IMG/VR virus record: IMGVR_UViG_3300047491_001578
Coordinates: 1-30,033 of that record
Strand: one strand, 5' to 3'
DNA: 30,033 nucleotides
DNA from: a virus
A program made the translations under genes and the position numbers. Positions 7,001 through 13,204 of this stretch are shown piece by piece. Numbering within the stretch: position 1 is the stretch's first letter; each line of letters starts with the position of its first letter. The notes beneath the pieces were generated by a model. That model was not told where the DNA came from. It ran no database searches and was given only the letters and a program-made list of their open reading frames with translations.

Positions 7001-7833
7001 CCCGCCTTAATCAGCCCATCCACGATCCGCTTCGCGTCGATCAGGTCGCCGCGCAAAACTTCCAGCTCTTTAAGGTTCAGGTGTTGAACGACGCGCTCGT
7101 CGCTCACGACCCAGCGGTTGAGCCGGGCGATCAGCGGATAGATCAGCTCGGTGGCATCGCGGTGCGCCTGCGTCTCGCCATTGGCCAGTGGCTTTGGTTT
7201 TGGAAGGTGCAGCTGCTTTGGTTCGGACTTCTCCTGGTATTTGATCTTGTACTGCTCGAAGAGTTCCGCCTGCGTTTTGTCGCCGAGGAAGTCGAACGCC
7301 ATCTGGCGCAGCTTATCGCCCAGCGCTTCTTTCGAGTTCGCTGGGTCGCATAAAAGAAAAGCCTCGTCCGGTTTTAGTGAATTCGCCCGGATAAACACCT
7401 GCGCAAGTTCACTGAATCGGCGGGCGTGCCGATGAGAGATCGTTAGATTTGCAGTCATCCATTTTTGAAGCTGACCATGCGGTAGATTTTCTTTCACATA
7501 AGCCAGCGCCAGACCGACTTCGAGCATAATCATCGTGGCTTCTTTTTCGACCACCTGAAACCGCTCAACTTTTTCATTTATCTGCGTTGCAACAGTTAAT
7601 AAAACGGACATCGTGTCCGTTTTGCCTTTTTCCACCACCGCCACGGAGGTTATTCCAATGGGTGGTTTCCCAAGTTTTTTACGAATCTCATCCACAACGG
7701 ACAGATCATCGGTGTACTTCAACAGCGTTTCCAGATGGCCTTTTTCCCCGGAGTACGTTCCGGCGCGGATATTGGAAATCTGCTCCGAACGGCTCATCGA
7801 CTGGAAGTGCTCAATATATTTTGCAAGCGGCAT
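6997..7833 (-). CDS. DUF3102-like phage protein
   Basis: A 278-residue protein with an AAGGAAAAAGAC ribosome site. The middle (about residues 100-150, EVGLALAYVKENLPHGQLQKWM... then a SHRHARRFSELAQVF helix) matches the look of DUF3102 proteins, which are encoded in plasmids and phages and carry an HG-x-W-helix-turn-helix-like core. The N-terminus contains MSRSEQISNIRAG and a further small helical domain. The C-terminus (ERVVQHLNLKELEVLRGDLIDAKRIVDGLI) looks like coiled coil. Known DUF3102 members are thought to bind DNA or take part in replication, but their role is not settled. It ends in a 4-nt overlap with the next early gene. Confidence 0.65.
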   Translation of the reverse strand: MPLAKYIEHFQSMSRSEQISNIRAGTYSGEKGHLETLLKYTDDLSVVDEIRKKLGKPPIGITSVAVVEKGKTDTMSVLLTVATQINEKVERFQVVEKEATMIMLEVGLALAYVKENLPHGQLQKWMTANLTISHRHARRFSELAQVFIRANSLKPDEAFLLCDPANSKEALGDKLRQMAFDFLGDKTQAELFEQYKIKYQEKSEPKQLHLPKPKPLANGETQAHRDATELIYPLIARLNRWVVSDERVVQHLNLKELEVLRGDLIDAKRIVDGLIKAG

Positions 7834-7849
7834 GTCTTTTTCCTTTTTT

Positions 7850-7878
7850 ATTCGTGTTAATTCGTGAAATTCGTGGGC
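7850..7878 (+). repeat. Dispersed ATTCGTG repeat
   Basis: Three copies of ATTCGTG spaced 10 and 9 bp apart (at 7850, 7860 and 7869), ending in GTGG, in the short gap between two early genes. The same 9-10-bp style occurs at 6964 and 10138. Confidence 0.75.
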
Positions 7879-7881
7879 GGT

Positions 7882-8283
7882 TTAATGAATCCCTGCGCAG
7901 ATCGGCCTGCCATACCGGGCAGAAGTGGCGACCAGCCCGCGATTATCGCGGCGCTTATTCAGCATCCACGCGGCAGTCTTAACGCAGGGCAATCCAGAGG
8001 TCAGAGGACAGAGGTCGGAGGTCGGCTGACTTCTGACTTCTGATGTCTGACTTCTGGTTCCGGCGATAGCCGGAACAGCCTGCATCGCGCAGAGGATTGC
8101 CTTACACGTCAGCGCCGTCTGGTCGAGCAGCGACCGCGCCGCGACCCGCTCGTCGGCGGTCATAATGTCTGCATCCTTAACGGTCTGGAACCGCGCCATC
8201 GCCGCGCAGGCGGCCTTGTGGGCCTTATCCAGCTCCCGCCGCGCCTTCATCAACTCCAATACTCCATCATCCATCATGCTCAT
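7882..8283 (-). CDS. Hypothetical early protein with in-frame heptad-repeat insert
   Basis: A 133-residue protein with a strong GGAGG ribosome site. Residues 1-72 form long charged helices (LMKARRELDKAHKAACAAMARF, then DERVAARSLLDQTALTCKAILCAM). Residues about 76-97 are encoded entirely by two runs of 7-bp repeats (7995-8058) and read as a low-complexity Ser/Thr/Gln stretch. The native-looking sequence resumes with CVKTAAWMLNKRRDNRG. The repeat therefore seems to have entered or expanded inside a gene without breaking the frame. No family is recognised. It is an early gene, just after two small DNA-binding proteins. Confidence 0.6.
   Translation of the reverse strand: MSMMDDGVLELMKARRELDKAHKAACAAMARFQTVKDADIMTADERVAARSLLDQTALTCKAILCAMQAVPAIAGTRSQTSEVRSQPTSDLCPLTSGLPCVKTAAWMLNKRRDNRGLVATSARYGRPICAGIH
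7995..8058 (+). repeat. Two heptad-repeat runs inside a gene
   Basis: The first run contains GTCAGAG, GACAGAG, GTCGGAG, GTCGGCT; the second contains GACTTCT, GACTTCT, GATGTCT, GACTTCT. The two are partly complementary (CAGAGG/AGAAGTCAG-like), so the RNA could fold back. Confidence 0.8.
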
Positions 8284-8297
8284 TCCATTCCTCCTGA

Positions 8298-8585
8298 TTA
8301 CCCATTTTTCCGTTGCTTAATAAAATCGATCACGTCTTGCCGTGGTATCCGCCAGCAGGGCCGCGACGCGCCGTCCGTTGAGATATCCGCTGCGTTCGGG
8401 AAAGCTCCCTCGTCGAGGTGGTGATAGACATGCTCGACCGTGCTGTTGATCGTGTAGGCGACCTGATCGGCTCGCTGGGCCAGCGAGTTATAGACAAAGA
8501 ATCCGTCCACCACCTGCCCGCCGCCCGGAGGGCGCACGCGGTCGCGGGAGAAGTCGATAAATTCGAGTTGGGCATCGGATTGCAT
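8298..8585 (-). CDS. AlpA/excisionase-like winged-helix DNA-binding protein
   Basis: A 95-residue protein. Residues about 40-90 have the layout of the small MerR/excisionase (HTH_17) fold: a turn-helix with TINSTVEHVYHHLDEGAFPNA, a wing, then WRIPRQDVIDFIK, close to the usual 'vyrli-eG-lpa ... wrIpr-dl-efl' pattern. The first 35 residues are an extra segment. Such proteins bind operator or attachment DNA. Here it is the second early gene and overlaps the preceding stop by one base (TAATG), so it may regulate early transcription as Ner does in Mu. The ribosome site is weak, suggesting coupling to the upstream gene. Confidence 0.75.
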   Translation of the reverse strand: MQSDAQLEFIDFSRDRVRPPGGGQVVDGFFVYNSLAQRADQVAYTINSTVEHVYHHLDEGAFPNAADISTDGASRPCWRIPRQDVIDFIKQRKNG

Positions 8586-8746
8586 TATTTCGCTTCTTTA
8601 ATTCGAACTCGTTTCATCAGCCGAGCTGACTGACGCTTTCCTGAAAGAACCTGCCAAAGATGGATGCGGTTAACGCCGAGGCGCTCGGCTTCTTCCTTGA
8701 TTCCGACGTATCTGAATCCGCTGGCTGTCTGTACTTTTGTGATCAT
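8585..8746 (-). CDS. 53-residue Cro/Ner-like helix-turn-helix protein
   Basis: The first early gene. The reading frame is open to 8842, but the start at 8746 is preferred: it has AAGGAA six bases upstream and removes a hydrophobic leader that would run through the control region. The product contains a helix-turn-helix (GIKEEAERLGVNRIHLWQVLSGKRQS, about residues 13-38), with the basic tail RLMKRVRIKEAK. It faces the XRE repressor across a 79-bp divergent region, the classic place for a Cro- or Ner-type early repressor. This function is inference from size, fold and position. Confidence 0.75.
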   Translation of the reverse strand: MITKVQTASGFRYVGIKEEAERLGVNRIHLWQVLSGKRQSARLMKRVRIKEAK

Positions 8747-8825
8747 TAAATTTCCTTGTGCGTAACTGTTGTTGCGAGTAACATGACAACGTTTTACCAC
8801 AAACAAACATGCGCGCAACAACAAA
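8747..8825. promoter_or_regulatory. Divergent immunity control region
   Basis: The 79-bp gap between the early operon and the repressor gene. It holds a 9-bp inverted repeat, GTTGTTGCG (8768-8776) and CGCAACAAC (8814-8822), each arm flanked inward by ACATG or CATG, plus a direct GTAAC repeat (8762 and 8778). These are candidate operators for the two DNA-binding proteins. No clear -35/-10 pair could be assigned on either strand. Confidence 0.6.
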
Positions 8826-9251
8826 ATGACCACGATTAACAAAAATCTTTCACGGGTGCTTTCCGAGGCCCGCGCCCGAACAGGACTTGGTCAGGCTGAG
8901 TTCGCAGCACGCTTCGGATTAAAGCAGCAGACCTACAATAATTACGAAAAAGGCCGCGTTCCTAAAAAACGGATGGCGCTGACTGCTCTAGCCGACGGTC
9001 TTAAGATGAGCGTGGATGATCTCCTTGGATTAAACGCTCCTTACAACAATAACAACGATGGCCGTGGTGACATTGTTGTTAATGAGCAGTCAGACATCCG
9101 CTTTGCTCTTGCGGATAGAAACTGGAAGCTCGCTTCAACCGAAAAGCTGGAAGCCATACTGGAAGCGTGTATTGAAGATCGTGATTACGGAGCCGTCGCC
9201 AAGGTCGCTGATGAACTGCTCAACCGAAAAATACAGGAGAGAATGAAATGA
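8826..9251 (+). CDS. XRE-family phage repressor
   Basis: A 141-residue protein with an N-terminal XRE/Cro-cI helix-turn-helix (about residues 8-68: RVLSEARARTGLGQAEFAARFG, then QQTYNNYEKGRVPKK and LADGLKMSVDDLLG). The C-terminal 60 residues are helical and lack the S24 peptidase Ser/Lys motifs, so RecA-driven self-cleavage is not expected; induction must work another way. It is transcribed away from the early operon, as expected of the lysogeny repressor. No ribosome site is visible before the ATG, only CAACAACAAA, so translation may be leaderless or weak. The next gene overlaps its stop by 4 nt. Confidence 0.85.
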   Translation: MTTINKNLSRVLSEARARTGLGQAEFAARFGLKQQTYNNYEKGRVPKKRMALTALADGLKMSVDDLLGLNAPYNNNNDGRGDIVVNEQSDIRFALADRNWKLASTEKLEAILEACIEDRDYGAVAKVADELLNRKIQERMK

Positions 9252-9625
9252 AAAAGCTGATCATTCTGATGGCCTGCGCGGTAGTTGCTGTTGTTTTTCT
9301 TTTTCCGATGGCATTCCTGTCTGGAAGCTGGCGTTCATGCGGATTTGTTTCCGAACCGCAACCGAAAGAGGGCGATGGCATTCTGCAGGATATTGGCCGT
9401 GGACTTGCATGGCAGATGTTTTCAGCAGGAATGATTCAGTATGACATCACACCAGTTACCATTTCTCTCGCCGGAAAAAACCGTATGCAATACTTTAGCC
9501 TTTATCTGGGCGACCGATTTTTAATGCGCTGTGAAGGAGAATGGCGATCTGTCCAAATTTTAAGCCTGCGCAAGATCGCTTTCGACAATGGGATTTTTGA
9601 GCGCGGTAAAACTCAGCTGGAATAA
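9248..9625 (+). CDS. Membrane-anchored protein of the immunity operon
   Basis: A 125-residue protein with an AGGAGAG ribosome site and 4-nt overlap with the repressor. Residues 4-26 form a hydrophobic signal anchor (LIILMACAVVAVVFLFPMAFL), with a short basic start. The rest is a small, probably extracytoplasmic domain with beta segments (MQYFSLYLGDRFLMRCEGEW). No family is recognised. Because it shares the lysogenic operon with the repressor, a role in superinfection exclusion or lysogenic conversion is plausible, but this is inference. Confidence 0.7.
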   Translation: MKKLIILMACAVVAVVFLFPMAFLSGSWRSCGFVSEPQPKEGDGILQDIGRGLAWQMFSAGMIQYDITPVTISLAGKNRMQYFSLYLGDRFLMRCEGEWRSVQILSLRKIAFDNGIFERGKTQLE

Positions 9626-9649
9626 TTAGTAGAAACGAAAGGACTCCCC

Positions 9650-10039
9650 ATGAGAATCATCAATCGGAAATCATCCATTCTCCTACTCTGTATCGCCGTT
9701 GCAGGGCTTGTTCAGGCAATTGAATTCAAAGAGATCGATGCCAATATAAAAGCTATGACCTCCGCGCAGTTCGATGCGTTTATGAATCCACTACTCGGCT
9801 CCCGCGTGTACTGGAAGGGCTGGGTAAACGATGTAGAGGCCGCTGTTGCAGGCCAGTGTAAGGTATTAATCAATATGGATAATCCGGCGAATGGGTATAG
9901 TTGCTACGATGTGGTGATTTACCTGCCTGATTACAAAGCCATGAAGCTGAAACTGAAAGAGCCGATCACGTTCAACGGCAAGATCGAAAAGGTCAGCAAA
10001 TTCATCGGAGCAACCGTCACTCTCTCTGACGTTCAGTAG
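9650..10039 (+). CDS. Secreted OB-fold-like protein of the immunity operon
   Basis: A 129-residue protein with an AAAGGA ribosome site and a Sec signal peptide (about residues 1-23, cut after VQA). The mature part resembles the tRNA_anti-like OB fold seen in secreted bacterial proteins: a strand with VYWKGWVNDVEA, then CKVLINMD, a DVVIYLP segment, and a late KEPITFNGKIEKV turn. OB folds of this kind bind oligomers, but no ligand can be named. It is the last gene before a terminator, so the repressor and two envelope proteins form one lysogenic transcription unit. A surface role in the lysogen is likely. Confidence 0.7.
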   Translation: MRIINRKSSILLLCIAVAGLVQAIEFKEIDANIKAMTSAQFDAFMNPLLGSRVYWKGWVNDVEAAVAGQCKVLINMDNPANGYSCYDVVIYLPDYKAMKLKLKEPITFNGKIEKVSKFIGATVTLSDVQ

Positions 10040-10064
10040 ATTTTCCCATTTCACAAACCCCATC

Positions 10065-10089
10065 AGCCCGCCATCGTGCGGGCTTTTTT
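10065..10089 (+). terminator. Terminator of the immunity operon
   Basis: AGCCCGC (10065-10071) pairs with GCGGGCT (10078-10084) across a 6-nt loop and is followed by TTTTTT. It lies 26 bp after the stop of the OB-fold gene. Confidence 0.9.
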
Positions 10090-10137
10090 ATTATCACGCC
10101 GTAGTCTCTGCGAAGGCGGACGTGTTTTTTGTGGCCA

Positions 10138-10168
10138 ACTTCTTTGCGCTCTCTGCGCTCTTTCGCGG
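10138..10168 (+). repeat. 9-bp direct repeat (TTTGCGCTC-like)
   Basis: TTTGCGCTC, TCTGCGCTC, TTTCGCGGA follow one another in the noncoding stretch 10090-10248, between the immunity terminator and the late block. The rest of the stretch holds the repeated box and a 6-bp hairpin (10231-10248), but no gene longer than the 26-codon ORF at 10249. Confidence 0.7.
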
Positions 10169-10190
10169 AAAAAATTCCCCTGCATTTTCT

Positions 10191-10213
10191 ATCGAACTGA
10201 GCGAACCGCACCC
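10191..10213 (+). promoter_or_regulatory. Repeated box, copy 2 (ahead of the late block)
   Basis: Starts ATCGAACTGAGCGAACCGC and continues ACCC; all 23 nt are identical to copy 3 at 15139-15161. A T-rich stretch (TTATTTTTT) follows. It precedes the first late genes, which sit where Mu has its lys promoter. The regulatory role is inference. Confidence 0.5.
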
Positions 10214-10248
10214 AGATTATTTTTTCGTAAGCGGCTTTAATTAGCCGC

Positions 10249-10329
10249 ATGAAAACGAATTTATTTGAATGGCCGTTGCCGATCTCTGACCGCTGTCCTC
10301 TGACCGCTGGCTCCCGGAGGGCGGCATGA
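10249..10329 (+). CDS. Possible 26-residue leader peptide
   Basis: ATG at 10249 lies 35 nt after the repeated box, the same spacing as between copy 3 and the protease start, and begins with the same ATGAAAAC. The reading frame is 26 codons and stops in a 4-nt ATGA overlap with the 10326 gene. The peptide begins MKTNLFEWPLPISDRC; its second half is encoded by heptad repeats. No ribosome site is visible and a hairpin abuts the ATG, so translation is doubtful. Confidence 0.25.
   Translation: MKTNLFEWPLPISDRCPLTAGSRRAA
10284..10311 (+). repeat. Heptad repeat run (TCTGACC-like)
   Basis: TCTGACC, GCTGTCC, TCTGACC, GCTGGCT, immediately ahead of the GGAGGG ribosome site of the 10326 gene. Confidence 0.75.
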
Positions 10330-10781
10330 ACAGCGTGAACCCATCCACGTTGCGCGATGTCTGCATCATCCTGCTTTCGCTCGTCGGCGTCGTCTGCCTG
10401 ATCATCAACACCATCAATAGCAACCGGCGCAAGCCGTCTGCTGATGTGGATCTGGCCAGAATCGAAATGTCCATCAACACCGTTCTGAGTAATCAGTCCG
10501 ATTTTAAAGAATCGCTGAAAACAAAGCAGGAAACCAAGGTCTGCGCCGTGCTCGTCGACCGTATCGATGGGGCGATGAATAGCCTGCGCGAAACGCTCAA
10601 TGGCAGCAAAAACCGGCACGCGGAGCATGAGAGCAAAATCAGCCGTCAGATTGGGGATGTCCACGCCCGCATGGACACGCAATCAATGAGCTTGGCCTCT
10701 ATGAGGGGCGCTCTCGAAACCTTTATGGACGAAATCAGAAACAGGAGGTCAACCCACGATGCTCAAAACAATCATTCTTAA
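10326..10781 (+). CDS. Membrane-anchored coiled-coil protein, first late gene
   Basis: A 151-residue protein with a GGAGGG ribosome site. One membrane helix at about residues 10-28 (VCIILLSLVGVVCLIINTI) is followed by a long charged helical region with heptad character (residues 40-140). This layout matches the small N-anchored coiled-coil proteins (DUF2730-like) that Mu-like phages carry between the lysis gene and gp27. A spanin or holin-accessory role is possible but unproven. The product ends in a basic tail that overlaps the next gene by 23 nt. It is the first substantial gene after the repeated box. Confidence 0.7.
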   Translation: MNSVNPSTLRDVCIILLSLVGVVCLIINTINSNRRKPSADVDLARIEMSINTVLSNQSDFKESLKTKQETKVCAVLVDRIDGAMNSLRETLNGSKNRHAEHESKISRQIGDVHARMDTQSMSLASMRGALETFMDEIRNRRSTHDAQNNHS

Positions 10782-10995
10782 CGTACTGCTGGTCTGCTAT
10801 CGCGTTGACCGCATGCTTCCCCGCGAACTGCTTAAAAGCGAATGCGAGATGCAGCTGCGCTCGCGCATTGGCGACAGCGAATTTGATACCTCCCTCGGCG
10901 AACTGACCGACGGACACTTTGTCAGCTTCGTCGAAACCAAACTCAGCGGCGACCGCAAGTATTTCATCACCGATCTGGGCCGCGCACAGCTGTAA
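10759..10995 (+). CDS. Small winged-helix-like late protein
   Basis: A 78-residue protein with a strong AGGAGGT ribosome site nine bases upstream. After a helical start (KTIILNVLLVCYRVDRMLP), the pattern LLKSECEMQLR ... FDTSLGELTDGHFVSFVETKLSGDRKYFITDLGRAQL fits a winged helix ending in a beta wing and an 'xxLTxxG' motif. Mu-like phages commonly have such a winged-helix protein just before gp27, of unknown function. Assignment to that group is by fold and position. Confidence 0.65.
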   Translation: MLKTIILNVLLVCYRVDRMLPRELLKSECEMQLRSRIGDSEFDTSLGELTDGHFVSFVETKLSGDRKYFITDLGRAQL

Positions 10996-11010
10996 CGAAA
11001 GGGAAAAGCC

Positions 11011-11244
11011 ATGAACCGACTGAGCATAGGAAGTGTGATCGCCGCCATCTGTTCGATGGGAAGAACCGATCGTTATACGGTTCCGCTTGATCTTGGAAGA
11101 TCACCGATCCGATCCAGCCATAAGCACGGCGGCGGTCGCGGTGGAAGACCCCATATTTCCCGGAATGCCATGCCCGGCAACCTGCGCATCGCAGGCGACT
11201 ATTTCCGAGCACACCACGAACTCTGCCGAAAGGGTGCAGCGTAA
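11011..11244 (+). CDS. Small basic hypothetical protein
   Basis: A 77-residue, Arg/Gly/His-rich protein with a GAAAGGGAAAA ribosome site, whose stop overlaps the next start (TAATG). The centre, SSHKHGGGRGGRPHIS, is flexible and positively charged, which suggests nucleic-acid contact. No family is recognised. Its position directly before the small terminase and its tight packing support expression. Confidence 0.55.
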   Translation: MNRLSIGSVIAAICSMGRTDRYTVPLDLGRSPIRSSHKHGGGRGGRPHISRNAMPGNLRIAGDYFRAHHELCRKGAA

Positions 11245-11765
11245 TGGCCAAACCAAGATCAGACTCCAAACTCTTCACCCTGCCGATAGAAGACCAGCTC
11301 TGGGCCTTCGAGCTGCTCAAACGCGCCAGCTACAAACAGGCGCAGGCAGCCATCAGTAAAAAGCTCAATATCGAAATCTCTATCGCCGCTCTTTCCAATG
11401 CTTGGAATGAATGGAGCCGCAAGGAACTCGAAGAGCGCGTGCTGAAAAGCAAAGGCGCGGCAGACGATGTTCTGCAACTGATCGACAATCCTGATCAACT
11501 CGACGCGGCCCTCGCGCTGGCACTCAAGCAGAGCGCCTTTGAAATGGTCATGCAGGGAGGCGACCCGAAGACCATCAAAAACTTCTGCACCATCCTGCTC
11601 AACGATCAGAAGCTGAAACACGATCAGGCCGCGCTCGACCTGAAACTTCGCCAGTACGAAGACCAGATCGCCGTCATGAAGAACGATCTCGCCAAAGGCA
11701 AAGCCAGCGGCGGCATGACCGTCGAGGCCATTGAACAGATGGAAGCCAACCTGAAACTGCTCTGA
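11244..11765 (+). CDS. DUF3486 family protein (Mu gp27-like), small terminase
   Basis: A 173-residue protein of the DUF3486 type, considered the small terminase or DNA-recognition partner in Mu-like phages. The N-terminus has a helix-turn-helix-like region (residues 13-50: LPIEDQLWAFELLKRASYKQA, then a SKKLNIEISIAALSNAW segment). A long helical stretch follows (DQAALDLKLRQYEDQIAVMKNDLAK) that should form an oligomerising coiled coil. It lies immediately before the large terminase, with a one-base stop/start overlap. In Mu this protein starts headful packaging from the phage end. Confidence 0.85.
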   Translation: MAKPRSDSKLFTLPIEDQLWAFELLKRASYKQAQAAISKKLNIEISIAALSNAWNEWSRKELEERVLKSKGAADDVLQLIDNPDQLDAALALALKQSAFEMVMQGGDPKTIKNFCTILLNDQKLKHDQAALDLKLRQYEDQIAVMKNDLAKGKASGGMTVEAIEQMEANLKLL

Positions 11766-13204
11766 TGAGTGAAAAAACATCCAGCCCTAAACCGACCGCC
11801 TTCTTCCTGCCGTATCAGGCGAAATGGATTCGCGACAACTCCAAGCTCAAGCTGATGGAGAAAAGCCGCCAGATCGGATTGAGCTGGTCGACGGCCTATC
11901 GGCTGGTGCGCGAAAAGTCGAAGGTCGGCGTTAAGTTCGACGCGTGGGTTTCCAGCCGCGATGACATTCAGGCACGGCTGTTTCTTGAGGACTGCAAGGC
12001 CTTTGCAAACATTTTTAAAATCGCGGGGGAGGATCTCGGTCTGCAGGTGATCGATCCGGAACGGAAAATCAGCGCGTATGTGCTGCAATTTGCCAATGGG
12101 GTGAGGATTAACTCCATGAGTTCTAACCCGGACGCACAGGCAGGCAAGCGGGGCGATCGCGTCTTAGACGAGTTCGCCCTGCATCCCGACCCGCGAAAAC
12201 TCTACGCCATCGCTTATCCCGGCATCACCTGGGGCGGAAGCATGGAAATCATCAGCACGCATCGCGGCAGCAACAACCTGTTTAATGAGCTGGTGCAGGA
12301 AATCAAATTCAAGGACAACCCGAAGAAAATCAGCCTGCACACCGTCACGCTGCAGGATGCGCTCAACCAGGGCTTTCTCGAAAAACTAAAAGCCAAGTTG
12401 CGCGAGGCTGGCGGCGACGATGAGCGACTCGGCATGGATGAAGCGCAGTATTTCGAGATGGTGCGTTCCGGCTGTCCGGACGAAGAGACCTTTCAGCAGG
12501 AATACATGTGCAACCCGCAGGATGACAACTCGGCCTTTCTGTCTTACGACCTGATCCGTGGCTGTGAATATAAAGCCACCGAGACATGGGAATACACACT
12601 CGCCCAGCTCGCCGCCTGTGGAAACCCGCTCTATCTCGGCGTGGACGTGGGCCGCAAGCACGACCTCACCGTCATGTGGCTTGACGAAAAGGTCGGCGAC
12701 ACATCCTTCACGCGGCGGTTGATCGAATTGAAAAACAAAACCTTCGATGCGCAGGAAGCCGAACTCTATCAGCTGCTCTCCCTGCCGAACCTGCGCCGCG
12801 CCTGCATCGATAGCTCCGGAATTGGCCGACAGTTTGCCGAGCGCGCCCAGCAGCGCTTTGGAACCTACAAGGTTGAAGCCGTCACCTTTACCGGCCCGGT
12901 TAAAGAAGAGCTGGCCTATCCGCTGCGGGCTTCGTTCGAAGACCGCACCAACCGGATACCGAGCAGCGAGTTCATCCGCGCGGATCTGCGCGCCGTCAAA
13001 AAAGAGACTACATCCTCGGGAAACATCCGCTTTACCGCCGATCGCGGCAAGAACGGCCACTCCGACCGCTTCTGGGCACGCGCTCTCGCGCTACATGCCG
13101 GGAAGATGCCCGAGTCAAATACCATGCCCCAGCGCTTTACCACCGGCAACGCCGCCAAACGCAACGCCCGGCGCGACCGCCGCAACAGGAGAATGATCGG
13201 ATGA
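11765..13204 (+). CDS. Large terminase (Mu gp28-like)
   Basis: The packaging motor: an ATPase that pumps DNA into the prohead and a nuclease that cuts it. In this 479-residue protein the ATPase has a SRQIGLSW Walker A variant at 34-41, typical of this family, and Walker B VLDEFA at 133-138. The RNase-H-like nuclease has acids at D294 (LGVDVGRKHD), D349 (ACIDSSGIG) and D434 (HSDRFWA). Mu packages by headful cutting and includes flanking host DNA. The tail is very basic (NAAKRNARRDRRNRRMIG). The next gene overlaps its stop by 4 nt. Confidence 0.93.
   Translation: MSEKTSSPKPTAFFLPYQAKWIRDNSKLKLMEKSRQIGLSWSTAYRLVREKSKVGVKFDAWVSSRDDIQARLFLEDCKAFANIFKIAGEDLGLQVIDPERKISAYVLQFANGVRINSMSSNPDAQAGKRGDRVLDEFALHPDPRKLYAIAYPGITWGGSMEIISTHRGSNNLFNELVQEIKFKDNPKKISLHTVTLQDALNQGFLEKLKAKLREAGGDDERLGMDEAQYFEMVRSGCPDEETFQQEYMCNPQDDNSAFLSYDLIRGCEYKATETWEYTLAQLAACGNPLYLGVDVGRKHDLTVMWLDEKVGDTSFTRRLIELKNKTFDAQEAELYQLLSLPNLRRACIDSSGIGRQFAERAQQRFGTYKVEAVTFTGPVKEELAYPLRASFEDRTNRIPSSEFIRADLRAVKKETTSSGNIRFTADRGKNGHSDRFWARALALHAGKMPESNTMPQRFTTGNAAKRNARRDRRNRRMIG

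Noticed and set aside
7995-8058. Possible CRISPR-like array
   Set aside because: Units are 7 bp without spacers, and lie inside a gene; no cas genes are present.
10017-10682. 221-codon minus-strand ORF
   Set aside because: Crosses a clear plus-strand terminator and opposes the well-supported membrane coiled-coil gene.
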